Source: Sedimentibacter saalensis
Lineage (GTDB): Bacteria; Bacillota; Clostridia; Tissierellales; Sedimentibacteraceae
Direction: 5' to 3'
DNA length: 64,000 bases
Assembly: GCF_007830175.1 (NCBI RefSeq)
Contig: NZ_VLKH01000005.1
Span: 1 to 64,000, forward strand
In this document: piece by piece, positions 1 to 8,571 of the stretch
How the letters are laid out: each line of letters begins with the position of its first letter
How positions within the stretch are numbered: the stretch's first letter is position 1
Notes under the pieces: generated by a model
What the model was told of the DNA's origin: nothing
The model's database searches: none
The model's input: the letters and a program-made list of their open reading frames with translations, nothing else
Program-made: the position numbers and the translations under genes

Positions 1-246
1 TGAAATATTACCTATTACATATTCTTCAACTACTGACAATTTAAATTCTTTGCTATATGAACTATTTCTATTTGATGTTTCAAATGCACTAGGTCCATGT
101 TCTTTATATCTTAGATACCAACGACGTACAGATGCTTCATCAGCTTCGACTGATTTCGCAATACTTTCAAAGCTACCATTACCTTTTTCATAATTCTTAC
201 ATGCTTGAATCTTAATTTCTTTACTATGTTTAGTTTTTCTGCCCAT
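1..246 (-). CDS. IS3/IS150-type transposase OrfA, N-terminal part (runs off left edge)
   Basis: The open frame begins at ATG 246 (minus strand) with a GGAGGT ribosome binding site seven bases upstream and continues without a stop to base 1, giving 82 residues. It starts MGRKTKHSKEIKIQ and holds a helix-turn-helix pattern (FESIAKSVEADEASVRRW, about residues 24-41) typical of the InsJ/OrfA DNA-binding proteins encoded by the first frame of IS150-like elements. In these elements OrfA is usually joined to the OrfB integrase by programmed frameshifting; that part is outside the window. Whether the element is intact cannot be judged. Confidence 0.7.
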   Translation of the reverse strand, partial: MGRKTKHSKEIKIQACKNYEKGNGSFESIAKSVEADEASVRRWYLRYKEHGPSAFETSNRNSSYSKEFKLSVVEEYVIGNIS

Positions 247-260
247 AAAAAATACCTCCA

Positions 261-298
261 AGTAGATAATCTAATTTTAATTAATTAGACTGTCTACT
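261..298. repeat. Inverted repeat upstream of the transposase start
   Basis: Arms at 261-276 and 283-298 match at 14 of 16 positions around a 6-base loop, directly upstream of the OrfA ribosome binding site. Hairpins here could limit transposase translation from outside transcripts, a known feature of several IS groups; that role is inference. Confidence 0.5.
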
Positions 299-333
299 TT
301 GGAAGTATCATATCATTGTGAGGATTTTTATTA

Positions 334-1596
334 TTATTGTCTTACTTCTTCAATTGACTTTACAATGCTGTGAGTGATTGGTTTCCACTCGATTTTTCTA
401 AACAGGGCAACTATAGATATTGGTATATAAGTAAATATGAAAATCGGGAATGAAAATATATATTTAATTTTCTTTAGTGGAGTAGAATTAATTTGTTTCC
501 ACTCTGTTATTGTTGTAATAAGGCCAAGTGCAAACAACACAAGGTATGAGTTTACTCCTGACATTATTATTGCTCCCGAAGTTTCGCTTATGATCTCAGG
601 ATATGTTTCTATGTTAATAAGCCCCACTGTAAGGAAAACGAGATTTATAAATACGCTGGCCAATGACAAAAGTAAAGCTGGCATAATTGTCATGAGCATG
701 TCGTAGCAGCTGAAGCTTTTTTTAGTGAATATACTCTTAAACAATGTCTTGCCGTATTTAGCAAATACCTGATAAAAGCCTTTTGCCCAGCGAAGTCTCT
801 GATTCCATGACTGTTCGAATATATAAGGCTGTTCATCGTAAAGCACAGCTGTACCGCAGTATCCTATCTTTTCACCTTCTATGGCGTTATCAATTGAAAA
901 TTCAATGTCTTCAGTAAGCAGATGATGCTTCCAGCCGTTGTTTTTTCTTATTATATCGTCACTTACCATGAAACCTGTTCCTGAAATAGCACAGCCTGTG
1001 TTAAGCATCATTCTTGAGTTGTTAAGATATTTTGCTTCTCTTAAGAACCAAAGAGAATAACCTGCTGATATCCAGTTTGTGTCATAATTTTTGGAATTTC
1101 TGTAACATGTAACTATTTTATATCCGTTGTCAAATACTTTATTCATTTCTGCTACATAGTTTTCATCAAGCAAATTATCTGCATCGAAAACAAAATATCC
1201 GTTGTAATGTTCATCACTTGCAATTATACTTTTAAACGCGTAATCAAGTGCATATCCTTTGCCCACATTTTGTCTGTTGAATCTTTCTAATACATACGCT
1301 CCTGCATCTCTTGCCACATCAGCTGTGTTATCGGTGCAGTTATCTGCAACCACATAAATATCAATCAGTTCAGAAGGATATTTTTGTTGCTTGATGCTGT
1401 TAATCAATTGCCCTATTACGGCACTTTCATTTCTAGCTGCAATAACCACGGCATATTTGTTGTTTTTTTGGGCAGTCATTACCTTGCTTTTTCTAAACAG
1501 TGCAATAACCACGTAATATGCCTGGTAAAAATAAAAACCTGTAAATAATATTAAAATTATAAAGTTAAATATATTTATAAATGATAACAATTTCAT
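334..1596 (-). CDS. Membrane-bound family 2 glycosyltransferase
   Basis: This 420-residue protein probably transfers sugar from a nucleotide-sugar to a polysaccharide or lipid at the inner face of the membrane. It has an N-terminal membrane helix (about residues 8-32), a GT2 core from about 47 (VVIAARNESAVIG), a DAD metal-binding motif (FDADN) and a QxxRW-type motif (QRLRWAKGF), then a C-terminal cluster of membrane helices. This is the layout of processive or cellulose/hyaluronan-synthase-like GT2 enzymes; the product is unknown. The GGAGGT site lies only one base before ATG 1596, but is well spaced for the TTG two codons further in, so the true start may be that TTG. It is monocistronic. 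Confidence 0.8.
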   Translation of the reverse strand: MKLLSFINIFNFIILILFTGFYFYQAYYVVIALFRKSKVMTAQKNNKYAVVIAARNESAVIGQLINSIKQQKYPSELIDIYVVADNCTDNTADVARDAGAYVLERFNRQNVGKGYALDYAFKSIIASDEHYNGYFVFDADNLLDENYVAEMNKVFDNGYKIVTCYRNSKNYDTNWISAGYSLWFLREAKYLNNSRMMLNTGCAISGTGFMVSDDIIRKNNGWKHHLLTEDIEFSIDNAIEGEKIGYCGTAVLYDEQPYIFEQSWNQRLRWAKGFYQVFAKYGKTLFKSIFTKKSFSCYDMLMTIMPALLLSLASVFINLVFLTVGLINIETYPEIISETSGAIIMSGVNSYLVLFALGLITTITEWKQINSTPLKKIKYIFSFPIFIFTYIPISIVALFRKIEWKPITHSIVKSIEEVRQ

Positions 1597-1805
1597 ACCT
1601 CCACATTTATGTTGTTTCTGCTTACGCTTTGAAGTATAACATTTATTGTTTTTTAATCAATTAAGTATTTCTTAATTTTGTTTTAAAATTTATGAAAACG
1701 ATGGTAATTTTATAAATTTGTTTTACTATTATTGCTGCAAAGTTTTTTTTTATGCTTTGGAAAATTTCTAAAAATTCCTTGCTTTTGTTGAAATTAGAAA
1801 ATCAA

Positions 1806-1834
1806 TTGACTATTGACAAAGTGTAGATTATAAT
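1806..1834 (+). promoter_or_regulatory. Sigma-A promoter for the CBS-domain protein gene
   Basis: TTGACT at 1806-1811 and TATAAT at 1829-1834 are separated by 17 bases, 38 bases before the start codon. The rest of the 275-base gap (1597-1871) is AT-rich with nothing else recognised. Confidence 0.75.
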
Positions 1835-1871
1835 TAAAGTACTATTAAAAAATTAGGAGTGATTTACAATA

Positions 1872-3134
1872 ATGGATGATGACGGTATAAGTCAGGTCGC
1901 AATATTAATAATTTTGTTGATAATGTCAGCATTTTTTTCTGCATGCGAAGCAGCATTTAATGATTACAGCAGAATAAGGATGAAAAACCTGGCTTGTTCA
2001 AACAACAAAAAAGCAGAGTTAGTAATTAGATTGGATGAAAAAAGCGACAGTCTAATATCAACTATTCTTATTTTTAACAATACTTTCAATATTACTGCTG
2101 CTTCACTTGCAGTGTATATTTTTTCTAAAAATTTTGAAAGTAATGGAATTGCAATTTCAACTACTTTGATACTTCTTGCAATTCTTATTTTTGGGGAACT
2201 CATTCCAAAAGGTTTAGCGCAGTTTGCACCTGAAAAATTTGCAATGTTTGCAGCACCCATAATGAGCATATTTATATTCTTGTGTTCACCAATAAATACG
2301 GTTATTGCTGCTTTAAAGAAAATGTTTTACAAATTGTTTGAAACTGAGATTCAGCCTTCAATTACTGAAGATGAACTTCGAACAATGATTGACGAGGTTG
2401 AAAACGAAGGAGTAATAAACAAGAATGAAAGTGATTTGATTCGTTCTGCTATAGAATTCAATGAAACTGTAGTAGAAGACATATACACACCAAGAATAGA
2501 AATTGTAGGAATTGAGGAAGATGAAAGCCTGGATGAAATCAAGGAAAAATTCTTGGTCAGCGGTTATTCAAGATTACCGGTTTTCCAGGGAGACATGGAC
2601 AACATAGTGGGAGTTCTTCATGAAAAAGACTTTTATCAGGCTCTCAGCAGAAAAGAAAAAGACATTAAAAAGCTTGTTTCCAAGATTATATATATAACTC
2701 CAAACAAGAAAATTTCAGAACTTTTAAAGGAACTGCAAAGGTCGAAAGCGCACATGGCTGCCGTTATTGATGAATATGGCGGAACTGAAGGAATTGTAAC
2801 AATGGAAGACATCATAGAAGAGCTTGTGGGAGAAATTTGGGATGAGCATGATGAAGTTATAGAATGGTTTAAAAAAATCGGAGATGACAAATATCTGGTT
2901 TCATGCAATGCCGATGTGGATGACATGTTCGAATTGTTTAATATCGAGCCTGATGAAGAAGTAGATGTAACAACGGTTAACGGATGGATTACAATGCTTT
3001 TTGAAGAAATTCCGGATGTGGGCGGAAAAATGGTTTATAAAAACCTTCACATCACCATAACAAAGGCAGAAGCAAAAAGAGTTCTTGAAATTCAGGTGGA
3101 AAAAATAAACGAAGAAGAAAATAAAACTTTATAA
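1872..3134 (+). CDS. CNNM/HlyC-CorC family membrane protein with CBS domains
   Basis: A 420-residue protein with the standard three-part layout of this family: an N-terminal DUF21/CNNM membrane domain (about 1-180, with helices and the motif [11 protein letters not shown]), a pair of CBS domains (about 200-325, including [21 protein letters not shown]), and a C-terminal CorC/HlyC transporter-associated domain (about 340-415). Members are linked to magnesium or other divalent-cation efflux; the old name hemolysin is not supported by function. The ATG is preceded by AGGAG at 1855-1859, a rather long spacing of 12 bases, but no closer in-frame start fits. It has its own promoter and terminator. 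Confidence 0.88.
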   Translation: MDDDGISQVAILIILLIMSAFFSACEAAFNDYSRIRMKNLACSNNKKAELVIRLDEKSDSLISTILIFNNTFNITAASLAVYIFSKNFESNGIAISTTLILLAILIFGELIPKGLAQFAPEKFAMFAAPIMSIFIFLCSPINTVIAALKKMFYKLFETEIQPSITEDELRTMIDEVENEGVINKNESDLIRSAIEFNETVVEDIYTPRIEIVGIEEDESLDEIKEKFLVSGYSRLPVFQGDMDNIVGVLHEKDFYQALSRKEKDIKKLVSKIIYITPNKKISELLKELQRSKAHMAAVIDEYGGTEGIVTMEDIIEELVGEIWDEHDEVIEWFKKIGDDKYLVSCNADVDDMFELFNIEPDEEVDVTTVNGWITMLFEEIPDVGGKMVYKNLHITITKAEAKRVLEIQVEKINEEENKTL

Positions 3135-3142
3135 ATATAATC

Positions 3143-3169
3143 AAAAGAGCGCAAAAATGCGCTTTTTTT
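3143..3169 (+). terminator. Rho-independent terminator
   Basis: AGCGC and GCGCT arms around a short A-rich loop, followed by seven T, just after the stop codon of the CBS-domain gene. Confidence 0.85.
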
Positions 3170-3244
3170 ATTTGTCCGAAACATGCAAATCGTTTGCAAT
3201 AATAGAAAGTTACTTTTAAAAATGTAATTATTTTCAAAAAAATA

Positions 3245-3273
3245 TTGACAATTATTTACATGTAAATTACAAT
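3245..3273 (+). promoter_or_regulatory. ftsH promoter with an embedded 14-bp palindrome
   Basis: TTGACA (3245-3250), a 17-base spacer and TACAAT (3268-3273) form a near-consensus sigma-A promoter about 100 bases before ftsH. The spacer contains a perfect palindrome ATTTACATGTAAAT at 3254-3267, filling most of the space between the two boxes. That position is typical of a repressor operator; no particular regulator family is recognised. Confidence 0.75.
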
Positions 3274-3376
3274 CTGTGTTATTAAATGAGACATGAGCAT
3301 TGATGAAATTATGACGGAATATACCATATGAGAATATTCTAAATATAGGAATTTGATATAAGTTAAAGGAGTACAT

Positions 3377-5191
3377 ATGAACGAAAATGAAAAAAAACAA
3401 GATCGGCCCGGAAAGCTGGTGATTTATTATTATGTTATTGCAATATCAATAGTGTTGTTGATTAATTGGTTTTTGTTTCCTGCCGTGACTGGAACTAAAG
3501 CCGTGGAAGCAGAGTATTCACAATTTTTACAGCAAGTTAACGATCAACAGGTAGTCATGGTTGAAATACAGAATGATTACATTCTTTATAAAACAGATGT
3601 TGATGAAAACGAAAATTATTTCAAGACTGACTTCACCGATGATCCTGAACTTCTACAGGTTTTGAAATCTCAAAACGTTGAATTTGGACAAATAGGTCGT
3701 AAAAAACCAGATTACCTTGTAAGCTTAATCATCTGTTATATATTGCCCATTTCCATAATTCTGGTTGACGGATTCATGAAAAAAAACAAAACTAATGACT
3801 CTGAGTTATCTTCTTCTGAAGAAAAGTCAGGAAATAAAATTAATGTTACAACCGCAAGTAAGACTACATTTGCTGAAGTAGCAGGACAGGATGAGGCAAA
3901 GGAATCTCTTGCAGAAGTTGTAGATTACCTTTCCAATCCTGAAAAATATGCTGAAATCGGAGCAAAGTGTCCTAAGGGAATTCTGCTTGTGGGACCTCCG
4001 GGAACAGGTAAGACACTTATGGCAAAGGCTGTTGCAGGTGAAGCCAATGTTCCGTTCTTTGCAAGTTCTGGCTCTGAGTTTGTTGAAATGTATGTGGGAC
4101 GAGGTGCAGCTAGAGTTCGAGAGCTGTTTGAAAAAGCAAAAAAGAAAGCACCATGCATTGTTTTTATTGATGAAATAGATACTGTGGGAAAGAAAAGAAA
4201 CAGCAGTTTAAACAGCAATGAAGAACGTGAACAAACATTAAATCAGCTACTGACAGAAATGGATGGATTTGAAGATAACAAAGGTGTTCTTATTTTAGCA
4301 GCTACAAACAGACCTGAAACATTGGATCCAGCCCTCTTAAGGCCAGGACGTTTTGACAGGCAGGTTCGCGTTGAACTTCCAGACATGGAGGGGCGTATAT
4401 CAATATTAAAGGTCCATGCCCAAAATTATAAAATGGAAGAAAAAATAGATTACAATTTAATTGCAAGGGCAACATCAGGTGCTTCAGGAGCTCAGCTAGC
4501 CAACATTGTCAACGAGGGAGCACTGCGTGCTGTCAGAATGGGAAGAGCAGAAGTATCCCATGCAGATCTTGAAGAATCAATTGAAGTTGTAATAGCAGGT
4601 GAGCAAAAGAAAAATGCAATTCTGAGCCTGCAGGAGAAAAAAATAGTTTCTTATCATGAAATCGGTCATGCAATACTTGCTGCAAAGCAGACAAACAGCG
4701 CTCCTGTTCACAAAATTACTATTGTTCCAAGAACATCCGGTGCTCTTGGATACACAATGCAGGTTGAAACAAGAGACAAGACACTATTAACCAGGACAGA
4801 TGCAATGAATAAAATTGCTACATACTGCGGAGGCCGTGCTGCTGAGGAACTTGTGTTTGGAGAATATACTACAGGGGCTTCAAACGACATAGAACAGGCT
4901 ACAAAGATTGCAAGAGCCATGGTTACGAAGTATGGAATGACTGACAAGTTTGACATGATGGCACTTGAAACCGGAGGAAGACAGTACCTTGGAGGAGATT
5001 CTCAGCTTTCCTGCTCTCCTGAAACAGCTCAGCTTGTAGACAGAGAATCTCTGTCAATAATCAAGGAAGCTCATGCAAGAGCAGCCAAAATTTTAAAGGA
5101 CAATGAAAAAAAATTACATGAACTGGCAAACTACTTGTTTGAAAAGGAAACAATTACAGGAGAACAGTTTATGGAGATTCTTCAAGCATAA
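3377..5191 (+). CDS. ftsH: ATP-dependent zinc metalloprotease FtsH
   Basis: FtsH is a membrane-anchored hexameric AAA+ protease that degrades misfolded membrane proteins and short-lived regulators. The 604 residues show two N-terminal membrane helices (about 16-36 and 115-135) flanking a small outer domain, Walker A GPPGTGKT near residue 205, Walker B FIDEID, the second region of homology ending RPGRFDRQV, and the zinc site HEIGH near residue 426. It is a little shorter than Bacillus FtsH and lacks a long C-terminal tail. AAAGGAG at 3365-3371 sets the start. It is not next to hprT/tilS, its usual Firmicute neighbours, so it may be a second copy in this genome. Confidence 0.95.
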   Translation: MNENEKKQDRPGKLVIYYYVIAISIVLLINWFLFPAVTGTKAVEAEYSQFLQQVNDQQVVMVEIQNDYILYKTDVDENENYFKTDFTDDPELLQVLKSQNVEFGQIGRKKPDYLVSLIICYILPISIILVDGFMKKNKTNDSELSSSEEKSGNKINVTTASKTTFAEVAGQDEAKESLAEVVDYLSNPEKYAEIGAKCPKGILLVGPPGTGKTLMAKAVAGEANVPFFASSGSEFVEMYVGRGAARVRELFEKAKKKAPCIVFIDEIDTVGKKRNSSLNSNEEREQTLNQLLTEMDGFEDNKGVLILAATNRPETLDPALLRPGRFDRQVRVELPDMEGRISILKVHAQNYKMEEKIDYNLIARATSGASGAQLANIVNEGALRAVRMGRAEVSHADLEESIEVVIAGEQKKNAILSLQEKKIVSYHEIGHAILAAKQTNSAPVHKITIVPRTSGALGYTMQVETRDKTLLTRTDAMNKIATYCGGRAAEELVFGEYTTGASNDIEQATKIARAMVTKYGMTDKFDMMALETGGRQYLGGDSQLSCSPETAQLVDRESLSIIKEAHARAAKILKDNEKKLHELANYLFEKETITGEQFMEILQA

Positions 5192-5200
5192 TATATAAAA

Positions 5201-5232
5201 AACTAAGCAGCAATATTGCTCCTTTTTATTTT
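5201..5232 (+). terminator. Possible weak terminator after ftsH
   Basis: AGCAATATTGCT (5209-5220) can form a short 4-bp stem followed by CCTTTTTATTTT. The stem is weak, so efficiency is doubtful. Confidence 0.35.
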
Positions 5233-5286
5233 AGTCAGCATAATAAAAATCCTGTGAAATATAATTAATTAAGGATGTCTATTTTA

Positions 5287-5309
5287 ATGTCTCAACTATG
5301 TTGAGGCAT
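5287..5309 (+). other. Ten-bp hairpin between ftsH and spmA
   Basis: ATGTCTCAAC (5287-5296) pairs with GTTGAGGCAT (5300-5309), one U-G pair, with a 3-base loop, and is followed by a T-rich stretch. It could be the real ftsH terminator. It would bury the ATG at 5308, arguing against that codon as the spmA start. Confidence 0.5.
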
Positions 5310-5343
5310 GTTATTTATTAATGATTATTGCGGGGTTGATTTC

Positions 5344-5916
5344 TTGAGGAAATTGTGGATTGGTTTAATTTTCATGGGTATATTTTTTTCTTTTGCCAAT
5401 GGCAGGCCAGAGGTGCTTACAGATGTGCTTTTGTTTGACCTGCAAAAGGCAGTTGATCTTATAATAAGCCTGGTTCCTGTTATGGCGTTCTGGACAGGTA
5501 TGATGCGTATTGTGGAAAAATCAGGAATTCTAAATAAAATATCTAAATTTTTAAGGCCTGCAGTCAGGTTTTTATTCAAGGAAGTCCAAAATGACACGAA
5601 TGCTGTTAATGCAATAGTTATGACTATTGCTGCAAATATGCTTGGTATTGGTAATTCTGCCACAGCCTTTGGTATAAAGGCAATGCAGGAAATGCAAAAA
5701 ATTAACAGTGATAAAAAAACAGCAAACAATGCAATGTGTATGTTTTTGATTATTAACATGTCTTCAATACAGCTTATTCCATTAAGCATCATAAAATTAA
5801 GAGCAGATTCAGGAGCCTCAGTTCCTGCGGATATTATGCTTCCTACTATTGCTGCAACAACATTTTCTACAATTGTAGCTGTTATGCTTGCTAAATATTA
5901 TGAAAGGAAAATGTGA
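5344..5916 (+). CDS. spmA: Spore maturation protein A
   Basis: SpmA and SpmB are membrane proteins of the nucleoside-recognition (Gate) fold needed for full spore core dehydration in Bacillus. The protein has several membrane helices and the conserved segments FWTGMMRIVEKSGIL and GIGNSATAFGIKAM. I place the start at TTG 5344 (190 residues, MRKLWIG...), since SpmA proteins begin with a short leader just before the first helix and GGGG lies eight bases upstream; an ATG at 5308 in the same frame would add 12 residues but sits inside a hairpin. The gene is followed directly by spmB. Confidence 0.87.
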   Translation: MRKLWIGLIFMGIFFSFANGRPEVLTDVLLFDLQKAVDLIISLVPVMAFWTGMMRIVEKSGILNKISKFLRPAVRFLFKEVQNDTNAVNAIVMTIAANMLGIGNSATAFGIKAMQEMQKINSDKKTANNAMCMFLIINMSSIQLIPLSIIKLRADSGASVPADIMLPTIAATTFSTIVAVMLAKYYERKM

Positions 5917-5917
5917 A

Positions 5918-6436
5918 ATGAATTTTTCTGATTTAATCATGCCCTTTGTTGTGGGCGGAATTCTTTTTTATGGAATTATTGCGGATGTAGACATATATTC
6001 TGCATTTATTGAAGGGGCGATGGATGGAGCAAAATCAGCATTTAAAGTATTTCCTTACATACTGGCAGTTATATTTGCAATAAATTTGTTTATTCATTCC
6101 GGGGCGGAAGAATTTATTGTGAGTATGTTAAGGCCTGTAACGGATATTTTGGGATTTCCTCCGGAACTTCTGTCCCTGGCTGTTATTAAACCATTATCAG
6201 GAGGAGGGTCATTGGGGGTTTTTCAATCTATACTGGACAATTATGGAGCGGATTCTTTTATTGGAAGGAGTGCCTCTATACTGATGGGTTCATCTGAAAC
6301 TATTTTTTATACAACTGCAGTGTACTTTGGTGCTGTTGGCATAACAAACACAAGACACACAGTCAAGGTGGGGCTTATGGCCCACGGCGCTTCCATATTT
6401 GCTGCGCTGGTTGTGGGAAGACTCATGTTTATGTAA
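5918..6436 (+). CDS. spmB: Spore maturation protein B
   Basis: The second Gate-fold partner of the SpmAB pair, 172 residues, membrane-embedded throughout, with family segments FKVFPYILAVIFAI, IKPLSGGGSLGVFQ and MGSSETIFYTTAVYFG. The frame is open from 5888, but the ATG at 5918 has AAAGGA nine bases upstream and begins one base after the spmA stop, so it is chosen as the start. Translational coupling with spmA is likely. Its presence, with cwlD and a SpoIID-domain gene nearby, points to an endospore former. Confidence 0.9.
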   Translation: MNFSDLIMPFVVGGILFYGIIADVDIYSAFIEGAMDGAKSAFKVFPYILAVIFAINLFIHSGAEEFIVSMLRPVTDILGFPPELLSLAVIKPLSGGGSLGVFQSILDNYGADSFIGRSASILMGSSETIFYTTAVYFGAVGITNTRHTVKVGLMAHGASIFAALVVGRLMFM

Positions 6437-7024
6437 TTATTTTACGATTTTACGTGACTTTTTTCCTTCAAGCAGGTCCTGCCAAAATGCAAATACGCCT
6501 GCCAGCAAAAAAACATCGCCAACACTAATGGTCTTGGAAAAAGGATAGGGAGAAGGAATGGTTATGATGTCGCAAAGAAATTTGAATTTTGTTTTGTCTG
6601 TAAGAAGAGAATGTATTAAATCCTGTCCTGTCTGAAGATACAGTCTTTTAGCTTCAACATCTCCTAGAACATCAGAAACAAAGACGGGCATCTTAAAACC
6701 ATTTGAAGCAATTGCTATGAAATTAAGCAATGTTCCAATAAAGAAAAGCATCATGTAAGACTTTTTTATGTTTATTGCAGCTACATAAAAAATAGCAAAA
6801 TAAATCAGCCAGCTAAGTGAAAGATACCTTAACAAGCTGCTGCTGGGAAACCTTTTAAACAAAAATTGAGCAGTAATTTCTATTACTGCTGTCAATATTA
6901 ATAATTTGTAGCCCTTTATCTCGAAATTTCGATTAGTGATATCAGGACTTTTTTTTGTTGCTATTAAAATTAGTATTGCAATTAAAATTGATAAAATGGA
7001 TATCAATATTATTTCTGAAATCAT
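6437..7024 (-). CDS. DUF5317-like membrane protein of unknown function
   Basis: A 195-residue protein with about five membrane helices (near 5-23, 43-60, 68-85, 92-110, 165-182) and a loop containing NGFKMPV, a repeated aspartate/leucine stretch and a C-terminal SVGDVFLLAG motif. The pattern recalls the DUF5317 family, which I recognise only from such motifs; no function is known to me. It is the last gene of a four-ORF minus-strand group, nine bases after the HD-GYP gene, so it probably works with that signalling protein. It converges on spmB with no space between the stop codons. Confidence 0.65.
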   Translation of the reverse strand: MISEIILISILSILIAILILIATKKSPDITNRNFEIKGYKLLILTAVIEITAQFLFKRFPSSSLLRYLSLSWLIYFAIFYVAAINIKKSYMMLFFIGTLLNFIAIASNGFKMPVFVSDVLGDVEAKRLYLQTGQDLIHSLLTDKTKFKFLCDIITIPSPYPFSKTISVGDVFLLAGVFAFWQDLLEGKKSRKIVK

Positions 7025-7033
7025 AATACACCT

Positions 7034-8347
7034 TTATTCAGATAAGCTAAAATATGTTGCCTTTAAAGCAATTATTGCATCATCCACTATGTCTGGATTA
7101 AACTGTGTTCCAGCATTTATTTTTATTTCATTGAGTGCTGTTTCAAGGCTTAGTGAATGTCTGTATGGTCTGTTGGTTGTCATGGCGTCAAAGGAATCTG
7201 CAATTGTAAGAATTGAAGTTTCCAACGGAATTTTATCATGGTCCAAACCGTCAGGATAGCCTCTTCCGTCATTCCTTTCGTGGTGATGTCTTATTATTTC
7301 TGTAATGTTTGAAAGATAGCTTAAATCTGAAATTATTGTTGCTCCTATTTCAGGATGAGATTTGATAGTGTCAAATTCTTCTTTTTCAAGCTTTCCATCC
7401 TTGTTAAGAATCTTCTTGTCAATTCCTATTTTGCCTATGTCATGTAACAGGGCGGCACTCTTTATTAAATCAATTTTGCCTTGCGGAAGACCAAGTTGTT
7501 TTGCAATTGCTTCGGAATAAGCACCAACTCTCATGGAATGACCGCTGGTATACGGGTCGCTTGCTTCTATGGCTCGTACAAGGACATTCATGGTGTCAAA
7601 ATAATTTTTGCGCATGTCTATGTACAATTTGAATGTGTATCTTGCAAATAAAAGTGGAATGAAGAACAAAAGCATTCCGCCTGTTCCGTAGCTATAAAAT
7701 GCAAAAGCAAGTATTATGCCTAAAAGACTTACAAGCAATATGTTAATTAGCATTCCATAAAAACTACTTTTCCATATGTTTGAAAATTTTTCTTTTAATA
7801 ATATAGCCATTAACACTGACATGCAAAAAGTGTTTAACAAAATATAAACAATTAATGCTGCAATGCCTGCTACCGGATTGTAAAATACAAATCTTACATT
7901 AAGGAGATTGTCTACAACAACATATGCTAATCCAGCTATGCCTGTATTAATAAAATATTGGCTTATATTAAAGATTGTTTTATAAGGTGGATTATTAAAT
8001 ATATGAACTCTTCCTTTGCCGTCAACGTAGGGACATCTGAACGCTACACCAGCTGCCATTACAACGGCAGCAATCAGGGGGTTTGTCAAGATTATTGCAG
8101 TAAATGCCAATGCTGTGCTGACTGATATGGCACCTATTTTAGGCAACGGTATTAGAAATGTCTCTGCTACGGCTGATAATACGCAGAAAACCGTAAGCAA
8201 AGTATAATCTTCAATTGTATACATTTCAAAAAAATTAATCAATAACATTACAGCAATGGATGCTAACAATGTTATGTATACATATAATTTTATATTAATT
8301 TTTTGTTTTTCTAGATTATTATTCATTGTACTTACACCATCTACCAT
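7034..8347 (-). CDS. Membrane-anchored HD-GYP phosphodiesterase
   Basis: HD-GYP proteins hydrolyse cyclic di-GMP or related dinucleotides. Here about 215 N-terminal residues form a multi-helix membrane sensor domain of MASE type, followed by an HD-GYP domain (about 235-430) with the full metal-site set: HSMRVG, HDIGK, HPEIG, and HHERNDGRGYPDGL. The catalytic motifs are intact, so activity is expected. The start ATG at 8347 follows AGAGGT; an in-frame ATG seven codons later is possible. The gene lies between a 25-residue peptide ORF and a DUF5317-like gene, a setting that suggests the membrane domain senses something made or handled by its neighbours. Confidence 0.85.
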   Translation of the reverse strand: MVDGVSTMNNNLEKQKINIKLYVYITLLASIAVMLLINFFEMYTIEDYTLLTVFCVLSAVAETFLIPLPKIGAISVSTALAFTAIILTNPLIAAVVMAAGVAFRCPYVDGKGRVHIFNNPPYKTIFNISQYFINTGIAGLAYVVVDNLLNVRFVFYNPVAGIAALIVYILLNTFCMSVLMAILLKEKFSNIWKSSFYGMLINILLVSLLGIILAFAFYSYGTGGMLLFFIPLLFARYTFKLYIDMRKNYFDTMNVLVRAIEASDPYTSGHSMRVGAYSEAIAKQLGLPQGKIDLIKSAALLHDIGKIGIDKKILNKDGKLEKEEFDTIKSHPEIGATIISDLSYLSNITEIIRHHHERNDGRGYPDGLDHDKIPLETSILTIADSFDAMTTNRPYRHSLSLETALNEIKINAGTQFNPDIVDDAIIALKATYFSLSE

Positions 8348-8377
8348 TTTTTAACCTCTATATTTCTATATAATGAA

Positions 8378-8569
8378 GGGCTGACAAATGATCAATTAAT
8401 TTTTATAGCCAGCTGATGCTTGCGCCTGCAGCCAATACCAAAGATACTAAAGAAGCTATTATAGGCATTAATTTTTTCATGGGAATCCTCCGACAGTTAG
8501 TCTCTGCTCGGTTCGCTATTAGAACAGGAAGGATCCGCTACGCTAGTTTTGAAATATTTTAGTCAGCCC
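8378..8569 (-). ncRNA. Candidate structured leader RNA around the micropeptide ORF
   Basis: On the minus-strand transcript GGGCUGAC (8569-8562) can pair perfectly with GUCAGCCC (8385-8378), enclosing the whole micropeptide ORF and 80 bases of leader. Inside, CUGUUC/GAGCAG can form a 6-bp hairpin, and GGAUCCUUCC can pair at 8 of 10 positions with the micropeptide ribosome site GGAGGAUUCC, hiding it. No known riboswitch class was recognised; cyclic di-GMP riboswitch cores were looked for and not found. Confidence 0.35.
8403..8480 (-). CDS. 25-residue hydrophobic signal-peptide-like micropeptide
   Basis: A tiny ORF with an ideal GGAGG site six bases before its ATG encodes a peptide that begins MKKLMPIIASLVSLV and ends AAGASISWL. 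A basic N-terminus, a hydrophobic core and an AGA site look like a complete signal peptide with five residues left over (SISWL). It could be a secreted pheromone precursor or a small membrane protein. It lies between an unknown gene and the HD-GYP gene, all on the minus strand. The ORF and its ribosome site are seen; secretion or signalling is inference. Confidence 0.55.
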   Translation of the reverse strand: MKKLMPIIASLVSLVLAAGASISWL

Positions 8570-8571
8570 GA

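Larger units (their letters stand above)
1..315 (-). mobile_element. IS3-family-like insertion sequence, terminal fragment
   Basis: The first 315 bases look like one end of an IS element that runs off the left edge. They hold the start of an OrfA-type transposase gene reading leftwards, its ribosome binding site, and about 70 bases of non-coding end. Read on the minus strand, the presumed end begins TGATATGATACTTCC at base 315, which fits the TG...CA ends of IS3-group elements. The exact boundary is inferred; no target duplication can be tested because the other end is outside the window. It lies only 19 bases beyond the stop codon of the adjacent glycosyltransferase gene. Confidence 0.6.

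Noticed and set aside
437-706. Plus-strand ORF of 89 codons
   Set aside because: It lies wholly inside the glycosyltransferase gene on the other strand, has no ribosome site and no recognisable product. The same applies to other antisense ORFs within nrdD, cbiP, ftsH and oppA.
8481-8571. Possible cyclic di-GMP riboswitch before the HD-GYP gene
   Set aside because: CGTAGCGGATCC recalls the 3' part of the class I element, but the conserved ACGCA...GCAAA core is absent, so I did not call it; it is kept only as an unclassified structured leader.
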